A stretch of DNA of 64,000 nt from Paenibacillus polymyxa. Its GTDB lineage: Bacteria; Bacillota; Bacilli; Paenibacillales; Paenibacillaceae. The notes beneath the pieces are model-generated. The model saw nothing but the letters and a program-made list of their open reading frames with translations. It was not told the origin of the DNA and searched no databases. Shown here one piece after another: positions 1-9,127 of this stretch (position 1 is the stretch's first letter; each line of letters opens with the position of its first letter). The position numbers and the translations under genes were made by a program. The DNA is taken from assembly GCF_018614975.1 (NCBI RefSeq), contig NZ_JAGGNR010000040.1, positions 39,697 through 103,696 on the forward strand, in the 5' to 3' direction.

Positions 1-178
1 CCACGTATTGGTTCAACCGTCTCTCCGTTGACAACGATATTTCCTGGCTTGCATTGTCATAACTCCAATGATACAGATACACGCCAAGAAGAATAAGGGG
101 GAGCACAAATACCAGATAGGTGATTATCAATCGCGCAAATATACTGTTAAGCCATGATTTAGCAGGGATCTTGATCAA
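1..178 (-). CDS. Sensor histidine kinase, N-terminal part (runs off left edge)
   Basis: Only the first 59 codons are present. They read LIKIPAKSWLNSIF..., then one strong transmembrane segment (ITYLVFVLPLILLGVYLY), then the start of an extracytoplasmic region. This is the usual opening of YesM-type (cache plus HAMP) sensor kinases. The start is a TTG at 178, six bases after GGAGGTG; the nearby ATG meets a stop after one codon. The gene follows the solute-binding protein by 57 bp and is probably on the same transcript, with a response regulator expected beyond the edge. The kinase assignment is inferred from topology and context because no catalytic domain is visible. Confidence 0.6.
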   Translation of the reverse strand, partial: MIKIPAKSWLNSIFARLIITYLVFVLPLILLGVYLYHWSYDNASQEISLSTERRLNQYV

Positions 179-235
179 TGCATTCACCTCCAATGCCAAA
201 GGCTGAGTTGGTTCCTCGTATGAGTAAAGTGAACA

Positions 236-1915
236 TTAGTGCTCCTTTGGCTTACTGGTGCGAAACCACGCGTTAACTTCCGATGTGATCTGATCTCCCC
301 CCAGCTTGCGCCAGTTCTCAACGAATTGATCAAACTCATCTATCGACCTGCCTAGAATAATGTTCATATAGGCTTCCAGCTGAAGATCCCGAAGAATAAT
401 TTGCCGATCAACCATTGTGTCCGTAATTCCACCCGTGAACTGATCATAGAGAAGTTGGCCGTTCTTCTCGTAAGAATCTGCAATGCTAAAAGCACCCGAA
501 GGCCCATAGGTTTGTTTCCAGCCCCAGCCGCTCTCTACATCTTCCAATTCATAGGCCACAATGCGTTTGTGAATGGCGAGAGCTTCATTCTGCAGAGCCG
601 AGAAGTCTCCTGTACTTCTGGCATCACGAATTTGTTTGTATGCATCTATGTTTTTATTACCGGGAAATGGAGTCACCGGTGAAAGCATCCATACAGCTCG
701 GGAGTCGTCATTATAGTACGTTTCGTACTGTGCCTGATCGCCCCAGTTGATGTCCAGATGCAGATTCATGAGCTTTACAACTACCTCCGGATGAGCGAAC
801 CCCTTTTTTACAGCAAAGTATTGCCCGGTATTGGAACGTAGCGGTACGAACAGTCTCCGGTCCGACTTGGAAACAATGGGATATGCCTGCCATTCTACAT
901 CTATATCTGTATCACGGGTGGTCTGAAGCATAAAGGATGTCCACTGTTCGCCGTAGAGCATCCCTATTTTTCCATCCTGAACCAGACGAAAGGCCTTGCT
1001 TCCACTTTTATAACCGAAATCCGGATCAAGTTGGCCTTCACGATACATCGTTTGCAGTGCTTTCAGAGACTCCCGAACTTCAGGCTGTATGCCTCCATAA
1101 GTGAGGTTTCCTTCTGCATCTTTAACCCATATATTAGGGTAGGCACCGTAGCCTGACATCAATCCTGCTGCTCCCATAACTGGATCCCATAGATGATTCG
1201 TTAGCGCAAGTCCATACGTATCCTGCTCTCCGTTCCCGTCGGGATCACCCTCTGTAAACGCTTTCGAAATCTGGAGAAGTTCTTCCATCGTTTCAGGTGG
1301 CCGTAGCCCCAGATGCTCCAACCAATCGGTTCTAATCCACAGGTACTGTGCAGTCTCAATGGAGGAAGATGATTCAGGAATAGCCATGAGTTTGCCATCA
1401 ATGGTTGCCGCATCAAATGCGCCTCTTCCCTCCGCCTCCAATATACTCTTCGTAAGTGGTGAAGCATGCTCTTGGTACACATGGGTTAAATCTTCGATCA
1501 TTCCAGCGTTGCTCAGTTGTCTAAGTTGATATGGATTTACTTTTACCACATCTGGGAAACCTCCTGCAGCAAGGGATACACCCAATTTCTGATTGTATAC
1601 ATCTCCATTAGCAATCCAGTCATAGTGAATTTGAATACCTAGCTCTTTCTCGTACAAACGAGTCCAGCGATTATCCAGTATCGTCTCACCAGGTAACTGA
1701 CTAATCATGCGCTCAAGGTCATCTCCGGTTTCCCTGACAAAAGAGACCACGATGGGAGGAGAATACTTCTCATACGTACCTGGAAGTTGAATCTGCTGCC
1801 CATCTTGCTGCGGATGATGTTGTTTGGTATTACCTTCAGTATGACCTGCTGGTATGGACACAGCAAGGAACAGAATGAAGGTCCATCTTGTTATGTCCAG
1901 ACATCTCTTGTACAT
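236..1915 (-). CDS. Extracellular solute-binding protein, LipO-like, without a lipobox
   Basis: A family 1 sugar-binding protein of the LipO/LplA kind, about 559 residues. It has a charged start (MYKRCLDITRW), a hydrophobic core (FILFLAVSI), an EF-hand-like loop DPDGNGEQDTYG and the usual conserved C-terminal lobe. Most relatives are lipoproteins, but no Cys follows this signal segment, so it may be secreted or stay N-terminally anchored. The frame is open back to 1990, but a terminator and probable promoter lie just upstream. I prefer the ATG at 1915, nine bases after GGGGG; TTG at 1945 is an alternative. No permeases are adjacent. The next gene is a sensor kinase, so it may present ligand to that kinase. 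Confidence 0.8.
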   Translation of the reverse strand: MYKRCLDITRWTFILFLAVSIPAGHTEGNTKQHHPQQDGQQIQLPGTYEKYSPPIVVSFVRETGDDLERMISQLPGETILDNRWTRLYEKELGIQIHYDWIANGDVYNQKLGVSLAAGGFPDVVKVNPYQLRQLSNAGMIEDLTHVYQEHASPLTKSILEAEGRGAFDAATIDGKLMAIPESSSSIETAQYLWIRTDWLEHLGLRPPETMEELLQISKAFTEGDPDGNGEQDTYGLALTNHLWDPVMGAAGLMSGYGAYPNIWVKDAEGNLTYGGIQPEVRESLKALQTMYREGQLDPDFGYKSGSKAFRLVQDGKIGMLYGEQWTSFMLQTTRDTDIDVEWQAYPIVSKSDRRLFVPLRSNTGQYFAVKKGFAHPEVVVKLMNLHLDINWGDQAQYETYYNDDSRAVWMLSPVTPFPGNKNIDAYKQIRDARSTGDFSALQNEALAIHKRIVAYELEDVESGWGWKQTYGPSGAFSIADSYEKNGQLLYDQFTGGITDTMVDRQIILRDLQLEAYMNIILGRSIDEFDQFVENWRKLGGDQITSEVNAWFRTSKPKEH

Positions 1916-2009
1916 GACGACATGCCCCCAGTTCGGTTTGAACAACTCTCTTCTCTCTGTCAACTTTGAATCCATATCATTGTACAACAACTTGTACTCA
2001 TTGAATATG

Positions 2010-2033
2010 AAAAGCCGCCGTTGGGCGGCTTTT
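2010..2033 (-). terminator. Intrinsic terminator after the GH43 operon
   Basis: GCCGCC, loop GTTG, GGCGGC, extended by AAAA/TTTT to a 10-bp stem. It separates the GH43 pair from the downstream binding-protein/kinase unit, implying separate transcripts. Confidence 0.8.
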
Positions 2034-2041
2034 ACGTATTT

Positions 2042-3592
2042 TCATTGTTTCTCATCAGGATTAATCACGCGATATTCGAAATTTGAAAAGTCAGCTGTTC
2101 CTCCAACCATTTCAGTTGAATATACAAACACCCCCGTTCGGCAACCCATAAAGTGATCCAGTTTATATATCATTTTGTGGACAATCCCTATATCTCTCCA
2201 TTCATCCCCATCGAAATAGGCAAAAGAGCACTCATCCAGATTGTTCTCAAAATTTCCGAATGCTTTTAGTTTAACTACTGGATCTGAAACCGGGATACGT
2301 TCATGTTCAGTGGCTGGCTCCTGGTCGATCAGATTGCCAAATATGGTTGAATCCTCACTATCTCTGGCATGCATGACCAAGTAAAACTTGCTGTCCTGCT
2401 TCGTAAGAGCGATCATACCGTACGAACCGATCAGAAAGCACAACCCGGCATAATCCCCATCATTCAGACGACTGCCGTCAAGCGTAACCATTGCTTCGCA
2501 AGCGGGTCCCATTGAACGCTGGGTCAGTGTGTTTACCGCAAACGTCAGATTGGGGCTGATCTGTCCCGTTCGAACACGATACACCCCCGATTTCTCTGTG
2601 ACGGACCAGAGTTCATGATTAGGTGTATGATTCCATTGCCAAAAATCACGGAGGCGGATGCTTCCATCTTCCTCAGGTTCATAATTGAAACTGTCGCTAC
2701 CCACTAAAGGGTTATAACGGTGCTCTGGTCTAGTGCTCGGGATATCAATCTGTTTCGGCGCTTTGCTTGCAAAGACCGGTTTACCTTGATCAAAGTGTAG
2801 CGGAACCAAAACAGGAACCCGGCCAACAGCCCCATGATCCTGAAACAGCATTGCATACCAGTCTCCATCCGGCGTATCCACGATACCGCCCTGAGCAACA
2901 CCTGAATTGAAATAATCCATATCGTCATTGAATACTTCTCCACCAGTGAAGACATCTTCCAGAGAGTCTGCCATATAAAACGCCTGTGTTCTCCGTCCGG
3001 AAGCTTTTGTTATATGAATCAGGAACACAATATATTTACCATTGATCTTGTAAAAATGTGCTCCTTCATAACCAAGGTGATGAGGCTGCTCGTCTTTTAC
3101 AATCAAGCGATGCACTCCACCAGGTTTGGGCCCGGACAGATCAGAGCTTAATTCGGTAAGATAGATCTCGGTATTACCGTACACGAGATATGCTCGTTCA
3201 TCATTGTCAAAAAATAAGGAGCAATCATGGTAAAACCCTTCCACGATCTGTTTCTTCCACACTCCCGAGATGGAAGTTGACGTATACAAGTATGTCTTAC
3301 GGGTATCATTCGCCACAAAGATCACATAGAACATCCCTTGATGATAGCGGAGCGATGCAGCCCACATGCCTTTGCTATAAATGTGCTGACCATCCACCAG
3401 CCGCTGAGCAGGCGTATCGTCCAATGTGTCGTATACATATGTGGCTACTTCCCAATGGATCAGGTCATATGAACGCAGGATGACACATCCCGGCATCATA
3501 TGCATGGTTGTACTAACCATATAATATGTGTCCTCTACACGAATAACGTCAAGATCCGGGTAATCAGCCCAAATAATCGGATTCGGATACAT
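2042..3592 (-). CDS. GH43 beta-xylosidase / alpha-L-arabinofuranosidase (intracellular)
   Basis: 516 residues. The N-terminal five-bladed propeller opens with NPIIWADYPDLDVIRVEDTYY, placing the catalytic base at Asp13. The pKa-modulating Asp is in FYHDCSLFFDNDERAYLVYG and the acid Glu in GYEGAHFYKINGKYIVF. From about residue 310 a concanavalin-like beta-sandwich follows, typical of GH43 xylosidases of the subfamily 12 type. There is no signal peptide, so it acts on oligosaccharides already imported. It follows the other GH43 gene by 7 bp in one operon and ends at the 2010-2033 terminator. Xylosidase and arabinofuranosidase activity cannot be separated from sequence alone. Confidence 0.9.
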   Translation of the reverse strand: MYPNPIIWADYPDLDVIRVEDTYYMVSTTMHMMPGCVILRSYDLIHWEVATYVYDTLDDTPAQRLVDGQHIYSKGMWAASLRYHQGMFYVIFVANDTRKTYLYTSTSISGVWKKQIVEGFYHDCSLFFDNDERAYLVYGNTEIYLTELSSDLSGPKPGGVHRLIVKDEQPHHLGYEGAHFYKINGKYIVFLIHITKASGRRTQAFYMADSLEDVFTGGEVFNDDMDYFNSGVAQGGIVDTPDGDWYAMLFQDHGAVGRVPVLVPLHFDQGKPVFASKAPKQIDIPSTRPEHRYNPLVGSDSFNYEPEEDGSIRLRDFWQWNHTPNHELWSVTEKSGVYRVRTGQISPNLTFAVNTLTQRSMGPACEAMVTLDGSRLNDGDYAGLCFLIGSYGMIALTKQDSKFYLVMHARDSEDSTIFGNLIDQEPATEHERIPVSDPVVKLKAFGNFENNLDECSFAYFDGDEWRDIGIVHKMIYKLDHFMGCRTGVFVYSTEMVGGTADFSNFEYRVINPDEKQ

Positions 3593-3599
3593 GTTTCAA

Positions 3600-5117
3600 T
3601 TACACCTCATTTTTTCTGTTAAACTTCCATTCTCTTAAAAGGATGGTTGAGCTGTCTGTTGAATTTTCAAACTTAATATACAAGTCTTGCACACCTTTCG
3701 CACCCGTAACATTCGTTGTTAGTTCCATCCATTGAAGGGATTCGGTCGCAGTCGGAACAATGATTTCGGCAATTAATGGTCCGTCTGCACGATCAAGCCG
3801 AAGTTCCAACGTACCTTCGCTTCCTTGATTCGCAATAATGGCCGTAAAGGTTGTGGGTCCTTCACTTTCAAAGTCGACCTTGGATAGAGCTATCCAGCTG
3901 TCATTTTGCAGCTTAGCGGACATGATATTCGAGTCGGATGCAGATATCTCAGCAGAGTCAAGATATTGCTCTGTTGTTACGCTACTGCTCCATCCAATCG
4001 TCGAACCGCTTACCCACCCATAGGGATTGAAGCACTTGATTTGAGGTACGCCCTGATAATCTGCATGTACCTTCTGGATCTTACCCGTGACCTCATCATG
4101 CTCGACTCGATTCAGATGTGTCGAACGGTAACCATCGGGAATATTCATGGCCTGGCTTAATGTCTGAGCATGATAGGCAATGTACCACTGATCGGCCAGT
4201 TGGAATATAGCATGATGGTTATTGCCGCCAACATCAAAAAAGTGGCCCGGATTCTGGAGCAACGTTCCCTGATATGTCCATGGCCCCATCGGCTGAACAC
4301 TGGTCATATATGCAATTTCACCGGGTGGTGGACTGCCCTCTGGCCGATTACCCTCAACAAAATTGGAACAATACGTAAAGTAGTAACTATTATTATATTT
4401 ATGTATCCCTGCATCTTCAAACATATAAGGCGCCTGAATCACCTTCGCTATGCCAACAACGCTGATCATATCGTCTCCCAATCGCATAACTCTTGCCGTA
4501 TCCGGTCTTTCTGCTTTCCCCTGTGGAATACCACCGCCGAAGTATATGTAGGCCTGATGATCATCATCTACAATGACAGCCGGATCGAATAGCCAGGTTA
4601 CTTCCTCCACTCCCGGAGTCTCTCTTGTAATAAGTGCTTTTCCTATAGGGTCTATCCATGGACCTACAGGTGTGGGTGCAGACAGGACACCTATTCCACT
4701 GGCATTGTTGGCGAAATAAAGAAAGAAACAGTCCTCGCCATCCAAAATTCGATGAGCAGCTGCCGGAGCCCAAGATTGCGAAGCCCATGTTGCTGCGCCT
4801 TGAGGTCCAGCAACTCTAATCTCCCCATGATCGGTCCAGTTGATTAAGTCATCCGAAGAAATGACCGTAATCCGGTTGATTGAACTGTAGCTGTTTTTCT
4901 GAGGAATACCGCCCTTATCATATTCCAGCTTATCACTAGTCATATATAAGTAGACTCGATTGTTAAATACCAAAGCATAGGGATCGGCTCCGAATTTGTG
5001 GGCCACCAGAGGGTTACCGTTGGGACGAAGCTTTCCAATCTCACCTGGAATACTCTCCAGATTGGCGGCTTGGTCTTGCTTTTGCTCACCAGCATGTGGT
5101 GTAGAATGATGATTCAT
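3600..5117 (-). CDS. GH43 arabinoxylan arabinofuranohydrolase with C-terminal CBM6-like domain
   Basis: 505 residues, XynD-like. Catalytic base Asp45 lies in KFGADPYALVFNN, the second Asp in WLFDPAVIVDDDHQAYIYFGGG, and the acid Glu in MFEDAGIHKYNNSYYF. The last 125 residues resemble a CBM6 beta-sandwich (ALSKVDFESEG ... GTLELRLDRADGP). The start is the ATG at 5117, nine bases after AGGGGG; the longer frame to 5180 would read through the cre-like site. XynD enzymes are normally secreted, but there is no signal peptide here, so it probably trims imported oligosaccharides. It is the first gene of the operon, divergent from an AraC gene. Confidence 0.9.
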   Translation of the reverse strand: MNHHSTPHAGEQKQDQAANLESIPGEIGKLRPNGNPLVAHKFGADPYALVFNNRVYLYMTSDKLEYDKGGIPQKNSYSSINRITVISSDDLINWTDHGEIRVAGPQGAATWASQSWAPAAAHRILDGEDCFFLYFANNASGIGVLSAPTPVGPWIDPIGKALITRETPGVEEVTWLFDPAVIVDDDHQAYIYFGGGIPQGKAERPDTARVMRLGDDMISVVGIAKVIQAPYMFEDAGIHKYNNSYYFTYCSNFVEGNRPEGSPPPGEIAYMTSVQPMGPWTYQGTLLQNPGHFFDVGGNNHHAIFQLADQWYIAYHAQTLSQAMNIPDGYRSTHLNRVEHDEVTGKIQKVHADYQGVPQIKCFNPYGWVSGSTIGWSSSVTTEQYLDSAEISASDSNIMSAKLQNDSWIALSKVDFESEGPTTFTAIIANQGSEGTLELRLDRADGPLIAEIIVPTATESLQWMELTTNVTGAKGVQDLYIKFENSTDSSTILLREWKFNRKNEV

Positions 5118-5160
5118 CGAAAGAATCCCCCTATAATCGTTTTTAGTTGTTCTTTTTACA

Positions 5161-5175
5161 AGAAAGCGTTTGCAA
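5161..5175 (-). promoter_or_regulatory. cre-like site (CcpA) upstream of the GH43 operon
   Basis: On the minus strand TTGCAAACGCTTTCT matches every position of the relaxed cre consensus WTGNAANCGNWNNCW. It lies 44 bp before the GH43 start, where bound CcpA would block transcription. This fits carbon catabolite repression of pentosan use; binding is inferred. Confidence 0.7.
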
Positions 5176-5279
5176 TACAAAGGGTATCATGATAGGATGA
5201 TTACATTTTAAGGTAAGCTGAGTACAATTTCATTGCGTTAACCGCTCTATTTATTGCTTGAAATGACGGGAGGTACTTC

Positions 5280-6149
5280 ATGAGTGGATCCTCTGAGTGT
5301 TTTTATGATCCCATCCAGCCTGAGCTTTTATATCTGCACCGCGTAACAACGTATAAGCTGGAAACGATCTATCATCGACATAATGCATATGAGATCTACC
5401 TGTTTCTTCGTGGCAACGTTCACTTTTATATAGAAAATCGATGTTACCATGTACAGCCGGGGGATTTGCTTGTGATGTCACCCGAGGAGATGCACCGAGC
5501 CTTTATTCTGGATGAATCTGAATATGAGCGAATTACCATCAATCTCAAAAAAACTTATCTATTTCAGCTTTCCACACCATCAACCAATCTATCGTCATGT
5601 TTTGATCATCGCCCCAAAGGAACAGGCAACATCGTACATTTAAACGACTATAGCTTGAACCAAATGCTGCAATGTACGAACGAACTGGAAGGATTGCTTG
5701 CTTCCGATGCTTATGGTACTGATATCAAAATAAATGCAGCCGTCGCCCAATTGTTGGTCATGATTAACGTCTGGTTTCATAACAACTCCTTTGTTCCCAA
5801 TGACATCATGCCTGAACTGGTTCGTGAAACCATGGATTATATTGAAACACATCTAAATCAAGACATTACACTTCGCAAACTTGCCGAAGTGTTCTACATG
5901 AACAGTACTTATATCAGTCGCCAGTTCAAAAAGCATACTGGATTGACGATCCGTTCCTACATTTTGGGTCGTCGTATTGAACGGGCCAAATTCCACCTGT
6001 CTGAAGGAATGAGTATTACGGATGCATGCTTTCAATCGGGCTTTAGTGACTATGCCAATTTCATTCGCAGTTTTACCAAAATGGTCGGCATCTCCCCCGG
6101 TAGATATATCAAACAAAGACGTGATGTAATTGAAGCTTTGCCAAAATAA
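5280..6149 (+). CDS. AraC-family transcriptional regulator
   Basis: 289 residues. The N-terminal cupin-type sensor domain (HRHNAYEIYLFLRGNVHFYIENRCYHVQPGDLLVMSPEEMHRA) would bind a sugar. The C-terminal 100 residues carry two helix-turn-helix units (ITLRKLAEVFYMNSTYISRQFKKHTG and SITDACFQSGFSDYANFIRSFTKMVGISPGRY). The ATG follows GGGAGG by six bases. It is divergent from the GH43 operon, so local control of arabinoxylan enzymes is likely. Confidence 0.92.
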   Translation: MSGSSECFYDPIQPELLYLHRVTTYKLETIYHRHNAYEIYLFLRGNVHFYIENRCYHVQPGDLLVMSPEEMHRAFILDESEYERITINLKKTYLFQLSTPSTNLSSCFDHRPKGTGNIVHLNDYSLNQMLQCTNELEGLLASDAYGTDIKINAAVAQLLVMINVWFHNNSFVPNDIMPELVRETMDYIETHLNQDITLRKLAEVFYMNSTYISRQFKKHTGLTIRSYILGRRIERAKFHLSEGMSITDACFQSGFSDYANFIRSFTKMVGISPGRYIKQRRDVIEALPK

Positions 6150-6173
6150 TGACTAGCTCATTCAATGTAAACT

Positions 6174-6213
6174 AAAAAACATCAAGCATCCTGCATGGCT
6201 CGATGTTTTTTTA
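6174..6213. terminator. Bidirectional terminator between convergent genes
   Basis: AAAAACATCAAGC pairs with GCTCGATGTTTTT (one mismatch) around a ten-base loop, with an A-run before and T-run after. It serves the AraC gene and the converging binding-protein gene. Confidence 0.8.
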
Positions 6214-6269
6214 GTTCTTGACATACTTCGTATCTGCAAACAATTCATTGTTGTGATTATATCCGCAAG

Positions 6270-7964
6270 TTAATTGATCTCTTTCCCCGTCCACAATCGA
6301 ACGCGATCTTTAATCCACTCTGTATACTGCTCTTCCATAGCTACTGCACCTGCATTATCAAGTTCGGTAATCATATTGTCATATATGCCTTCAAAGGCAC
6401 TCGGAGAGGATGTAATTGCTTCGGCGATCCGTTTCTGAATAATATCCTGCGTTTTCTGATACACAACGTTATAATCCCCGCTATCCGAAGGAATCGGCAT
6501 ATTGTAAGCAGCGCCCCACTCTTTCACTGGAAACTCCTCTTCGGAAGGGAACAAGTCCTTCCATGTGGTGATGCTATAACCTTTCAAAGCTTCTTTTTCC
6601 TCATCGGAATAACCTTGCTGAATCTGTTCAGGATAATTCGTAGTATAGTAGTTATTCGTTGAATCTTTGACGCCATCCCCGTAGTGAGCACCAAAAATGT
6701 AATACAAGCCTACTCCGGTTTCTTTGGTGAATGTGTTATTGTCTTTGTTTTTACGTTCCTGTACATCGGCCGGGATGGTGCGAACACCGTCTTCCACGTT
6801 ATATTGCTCGCCTTCAACGCCCCAGTTTCTCAATACTTGCCCTTCTTCAGAAGACATCCAGTCCAAAAATTTGATGGCACGGACAGGGTCTTCACAATCG
6901 ACTGTTATGCCAATGCCATAACCATCAAAGCCGATATTTTGGAAATCTTTACGCTGAAAACTGTCATCTAGCGTTACCGGATAGAATCCGTAGGTCATAT
7001 CGTCCTTTCCAGCGCTTTTCAACGCATTTTCCGCATCACTGAATCCCCAGCTTGGATCAAGCAAGGATAACACGCGTCCACTGGCGATTTTGGACTTATA
7101 CTGGTCATCCTTCTGAACAAAACTGTCCTTGTCCAGCAAGCCTTCATTGTACATCTTGTTCAACCACCGGAAATATTCCTTCTCCTCGGGACGTTTGTAA
7201 TGCAGAACGGCTTCGTAGGTGTCAGGATTGATGAAATACTCGCCATCTCCAGGTCCTCCAGTAGACATGACAGCGGGATCAGTAACCGTGATCATTCGCC
7301 GCCATCCATCTGCACTAAGCGTCAGTGGAATCGTGGGTTGGCCATCATCTGTGGTCGGATGTTTCTCGTAATATTCACGTAGCACATTTTCGAAATCGTT
7401 TAAGGTTTTGATCTCAGGATACCCGAGTTCCTTGACTACACGATGTTGAATGGCGGTACCATTCGTGGCATCGAAGCTGACCTGATCGATCGCACCATTT
7501 GTCGGAATCCAATAGATTGAAGGATCGTTATTGCTGTATTTCAACCGATTGAATTGCTCACCGTAGATCTTTTTCAAATTGGGTGCGTGTTCTTCAATCA
7601 GATCCGTCAAATCAATCATTGCACCGGCATCAACGAGTCTGGTCAAGTTACCTTTGGGAAAGATCAAATCCGGATAATCGCCACTGGCAGCCATCAGGGA
7701 AATGCGGTCGTTTCCGCCTCCGCTCGAAATATCGAATTCTGCATCAATACTTACACCGGTTTCTTCCGTAATTTTCTTCCCTACCGCATCCTGCATTTTG
7801 TTCCAGTTGGGACTTGCATCTGCGCCGAAGTAGGTGAATGTGATTGGGCTGTTGGGGTCACTCGTATTAGATTCGGAATTCTCTCCAGCGTTTCCGCAAC
7901 CGGTGGAAACTAGCACAACACTTGTTACGAGACATGCTCCTAGCATTTTTGAAATGGCTTTCAT
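6270..7964 (-). CDS. ABC transporter solute-binding lipoprotein (orphan)
   Basis: 564 residues. A clear lipoprotein signal, MKAISKMLGACLVTSVVLVSTGCGN, places the modified Cys at residue 23. The rest is a large family 1 binding protein of the Paenibacillus LipO type (ITEETGVSIDAEFDI, AASGDYPDLIFPKGN, AVRAIKFLDWMSSEEGQ-like segments). These receptors normally feed LplB/LplC-type permeases and a shared MsmK-type ATPase, but none is within 6 kb on either side. A cre-like site lies upstream. The substrate is unknown; oligosaccharides released by the GH43 locus are one possibility. Confidence 0.88.
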   Translation of the reverse strand: MKAISKMLGACLVTSVVLVSTGCGNAGENSESNTSDPNSPITFTYFGADASPNWNKMQDAVGKKITEETGVSIDAEFDISSGGGNDRISLMAASGDYPDLIFPKGNLTRLVDAGAMIDLTDLIEEHAPNLKKIYGEQFNRLKYSNNDPSIYWIPTNGAIDQVSFDATNGTAIQHRVVKELGYPEIKTLNDFENVLREYYEKHPTTDDGQPTIPLTLSADGWRRMITVTDPAVMSTGGPGDGEYFINPDTYEAVLHYKRPEEKEYFRWLNKMYNEGLLDKDSFVQKDDQYKSKIASGRVLSLLDPSWGFSDAENALKSAGKDDMTYGFYPVTLDDSFQRKDFQNIGFDGYGIGITVDCEDPVRAIKFLDWMSSEEGQVLRNWGVEGEQYNVEDGVRTIPADVQERKNKDNNTFTKETGVGLYYIFGAHYGDGVKDSTNNYYTTNYPEQIQQGYSDEEKEALKGYSITTWKDLFPSEEEFPVKEWGAAYNMPIPSDSGDYNVVYQKTQDIIQKRIAEAITSSPSAFEGIYDNMITELDNAGAVAMEEQYTEWIKDRVRLWTGKEIN

Positions 7965-8034
7965 TATTTTTCTGCCCCCTAAATGGTGTTAGTCGTATAA
8001 CCAATCCAGACATTACGATGGTTCGCTTTGAAAT

Positions 8035-8049
8035 AGTATACGCTTACAT
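8035..8049 (-). promoter_or_regulatory. cre-like site upstream of the orphan binding protein
   Basis: Minus-strand ATGTAAGCGTATACT fits all fixed positions of WTGNAANCGNWNNCW. It lies about 70 bp upstream of the start at 7964. CcpA control is inferred. Confidence 0.55.
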
Positions 8050-8192
8050 ATTTAACTGTTAGTAAACGAATACAATCCTGCCTACCCTATTCCATGTTTA
8101 AAGTATAAGGAAATCTAATAACCCCAACCTTGATTATTAAGCCATGAAAATAGCATGATCTAGACATGAGTCTCCGTAAAAATGTGAAGACC

Positions 8193-8216
8193 AAAAAAGC
8201 GATGGTTGCCCATCGC
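8193..8216 (-). terminator. Terminator of the barnase-barstar operon
   Basis: On the minus strand a perfect 7-bp stem GCGATGG/CCATCGC with a four-base loop is followed by six T. It sits 23 bp past the barstar stop. Confidence 0.85.
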
Positions 8217-8238
8217 CTCATAAAGCCAAACCTACTTT

Positions 8239-8514
8239 TCAATAATATAATTCCACCGTAAATCCTTGGATCTCCCCTTCCACATCACGCAACAATTCCA
8301 TGACTTGGTCAGCGTAATCTCCAAGAATCTCTTTGCTTTTCTCAAAACCAATCCATTGAACAGTAAGCGGCATGCTTACAGCCCCAGTTAAGACATCCCA
8401 TAGTGCGTCCAAATTGCCTCCATAGCTCTCGTCTAACTCAAGCTGGTTCTGCAAAATTTGATGAAGCTCTTCCTTGCTGTGAAAGTCGTTTCCGTTAATC
8501 TGAATGATGCTCAT
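8239..8514 (-). CDS. Barstar-family ribonuclease inhibitor
   Basis: 91 residues, the full length of barstar. Conserved features are the opening IIQINGNDFHSKEELHQ, the inhibitory helix region YGGNLDALWDVLTG (barstar: YGENLDALWDCLTG, carrying the Asp that blocks the barnase active site), and the C-terminal strand FTVELYY. It is cytoplasmic and protects the cell from the barnase encoded 14 bp upstream in the same operon. The pairing of both genes strengthens each call. Confidence 0.94.
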   Translation of the reverse strand: MSIIQINGNDFHSKEELHQILQNQLELDESYGGNLDALWDVLTGAVSMPLTVQWIGFEKSKEILGDYADQVMELLRDVEGEIQGFTVELYY

Positions 8515-8528
8515 ATCATTTCCTCCGT

Positions 8529-8963
8529 TTATTTTAACTGTTCAAATGACTTATAATGATCTGTCGTCTGGTAGATTAGACCGTCATTCGAGTATAGAAT
8601 TCGGTCGCTTCCGCGCCGTCCTCCTGAGTAATTTATATCGGCTTCGTACCATATCCTGCCTTTTTTGTTGGGGAGTAACCCTTCCCGGTTCCTGAACACG
8701 TCGCCGCCGATGCTTTTGCCTGGGGCTACTTCATGTAAATTCCCTTCACTTGGTTCCCAGCCCAGTTCTCTGGCCTCTTTCTTGGTCATGTAATTTGGTG
8801 GGAGCTCATTGTGCTCCGAGATATAATTCGCAACCTCATCAAATCCCATATCCTTCGAAACTTGTGGTGCTCCGAGATCAAGCACAGACTCTGATGTACA
8901 ACCCGAGAACAATAATGCGGCGATGACGATCAATAATGTGTAAGCAAATTTTCTGAAAAACAT
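8529..8963 (-). CDS. Barnase-family extracellular ribonuclease, predicted lipoprotein
   Basis: 144 residues. The mature part follows barnase closely: LPPNYMTKKEARELGWEPS, NLHEVAPGKSIGGDVFRNREG, YEADINYSGGRRGSDRILYS, TTDHYKSF. Catalytic Glu (in YEADINY), Arg (in SDRILY) and His (in TTDHY) are all kept, so it should be an active guanyl-preferring RNase. Unlike classic secreted barnase, the signal ends in LLFSGCTSE, a lipobox, so it is probably tethered outside the membrane. ATG follows AAAGGAG by about nine bases. It heads an operon with barstar. Roles in RNA scavenging or in antagonism of neighbouring cells are both possible. Confidence 0.93.
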   Translation of the reverse strand: MFFRKFAYTLLIVIAALLFSGCTSESVLDLGAPQVSKDMGFDEVANYISEHNELPPNYMTKKEARELGWEPSEGNLHEVAPGKSIGGDVFRNREGLLPNKKGRIWYEADINYSGGRRGSDRILYSNDGLIYQTTDHYKSFEQLK

Positions 8964-9127
8964 AATCTTTTCTCCTTTTGATGTTGTTGCTCTTGCTGTC
9001 TTCCGTTTTGCTACTATTTCGATGACAATGCTTATAATGTTAACGATTTGTGGTAATTAAAGCAATTCTGTAAGCCTATTATGAAGTTGAATTTCAATTA
9101 ATAAAAGCAATTAACCCTGCTCTATTG

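Noticed and set aside
3838..5192. Plus-strand ORFs of 60-140 codons opposite the GH43 genes
   Set aside because: They lie antisense to clear glycosidase genes, lack ribosome sites and show no protein-like features.
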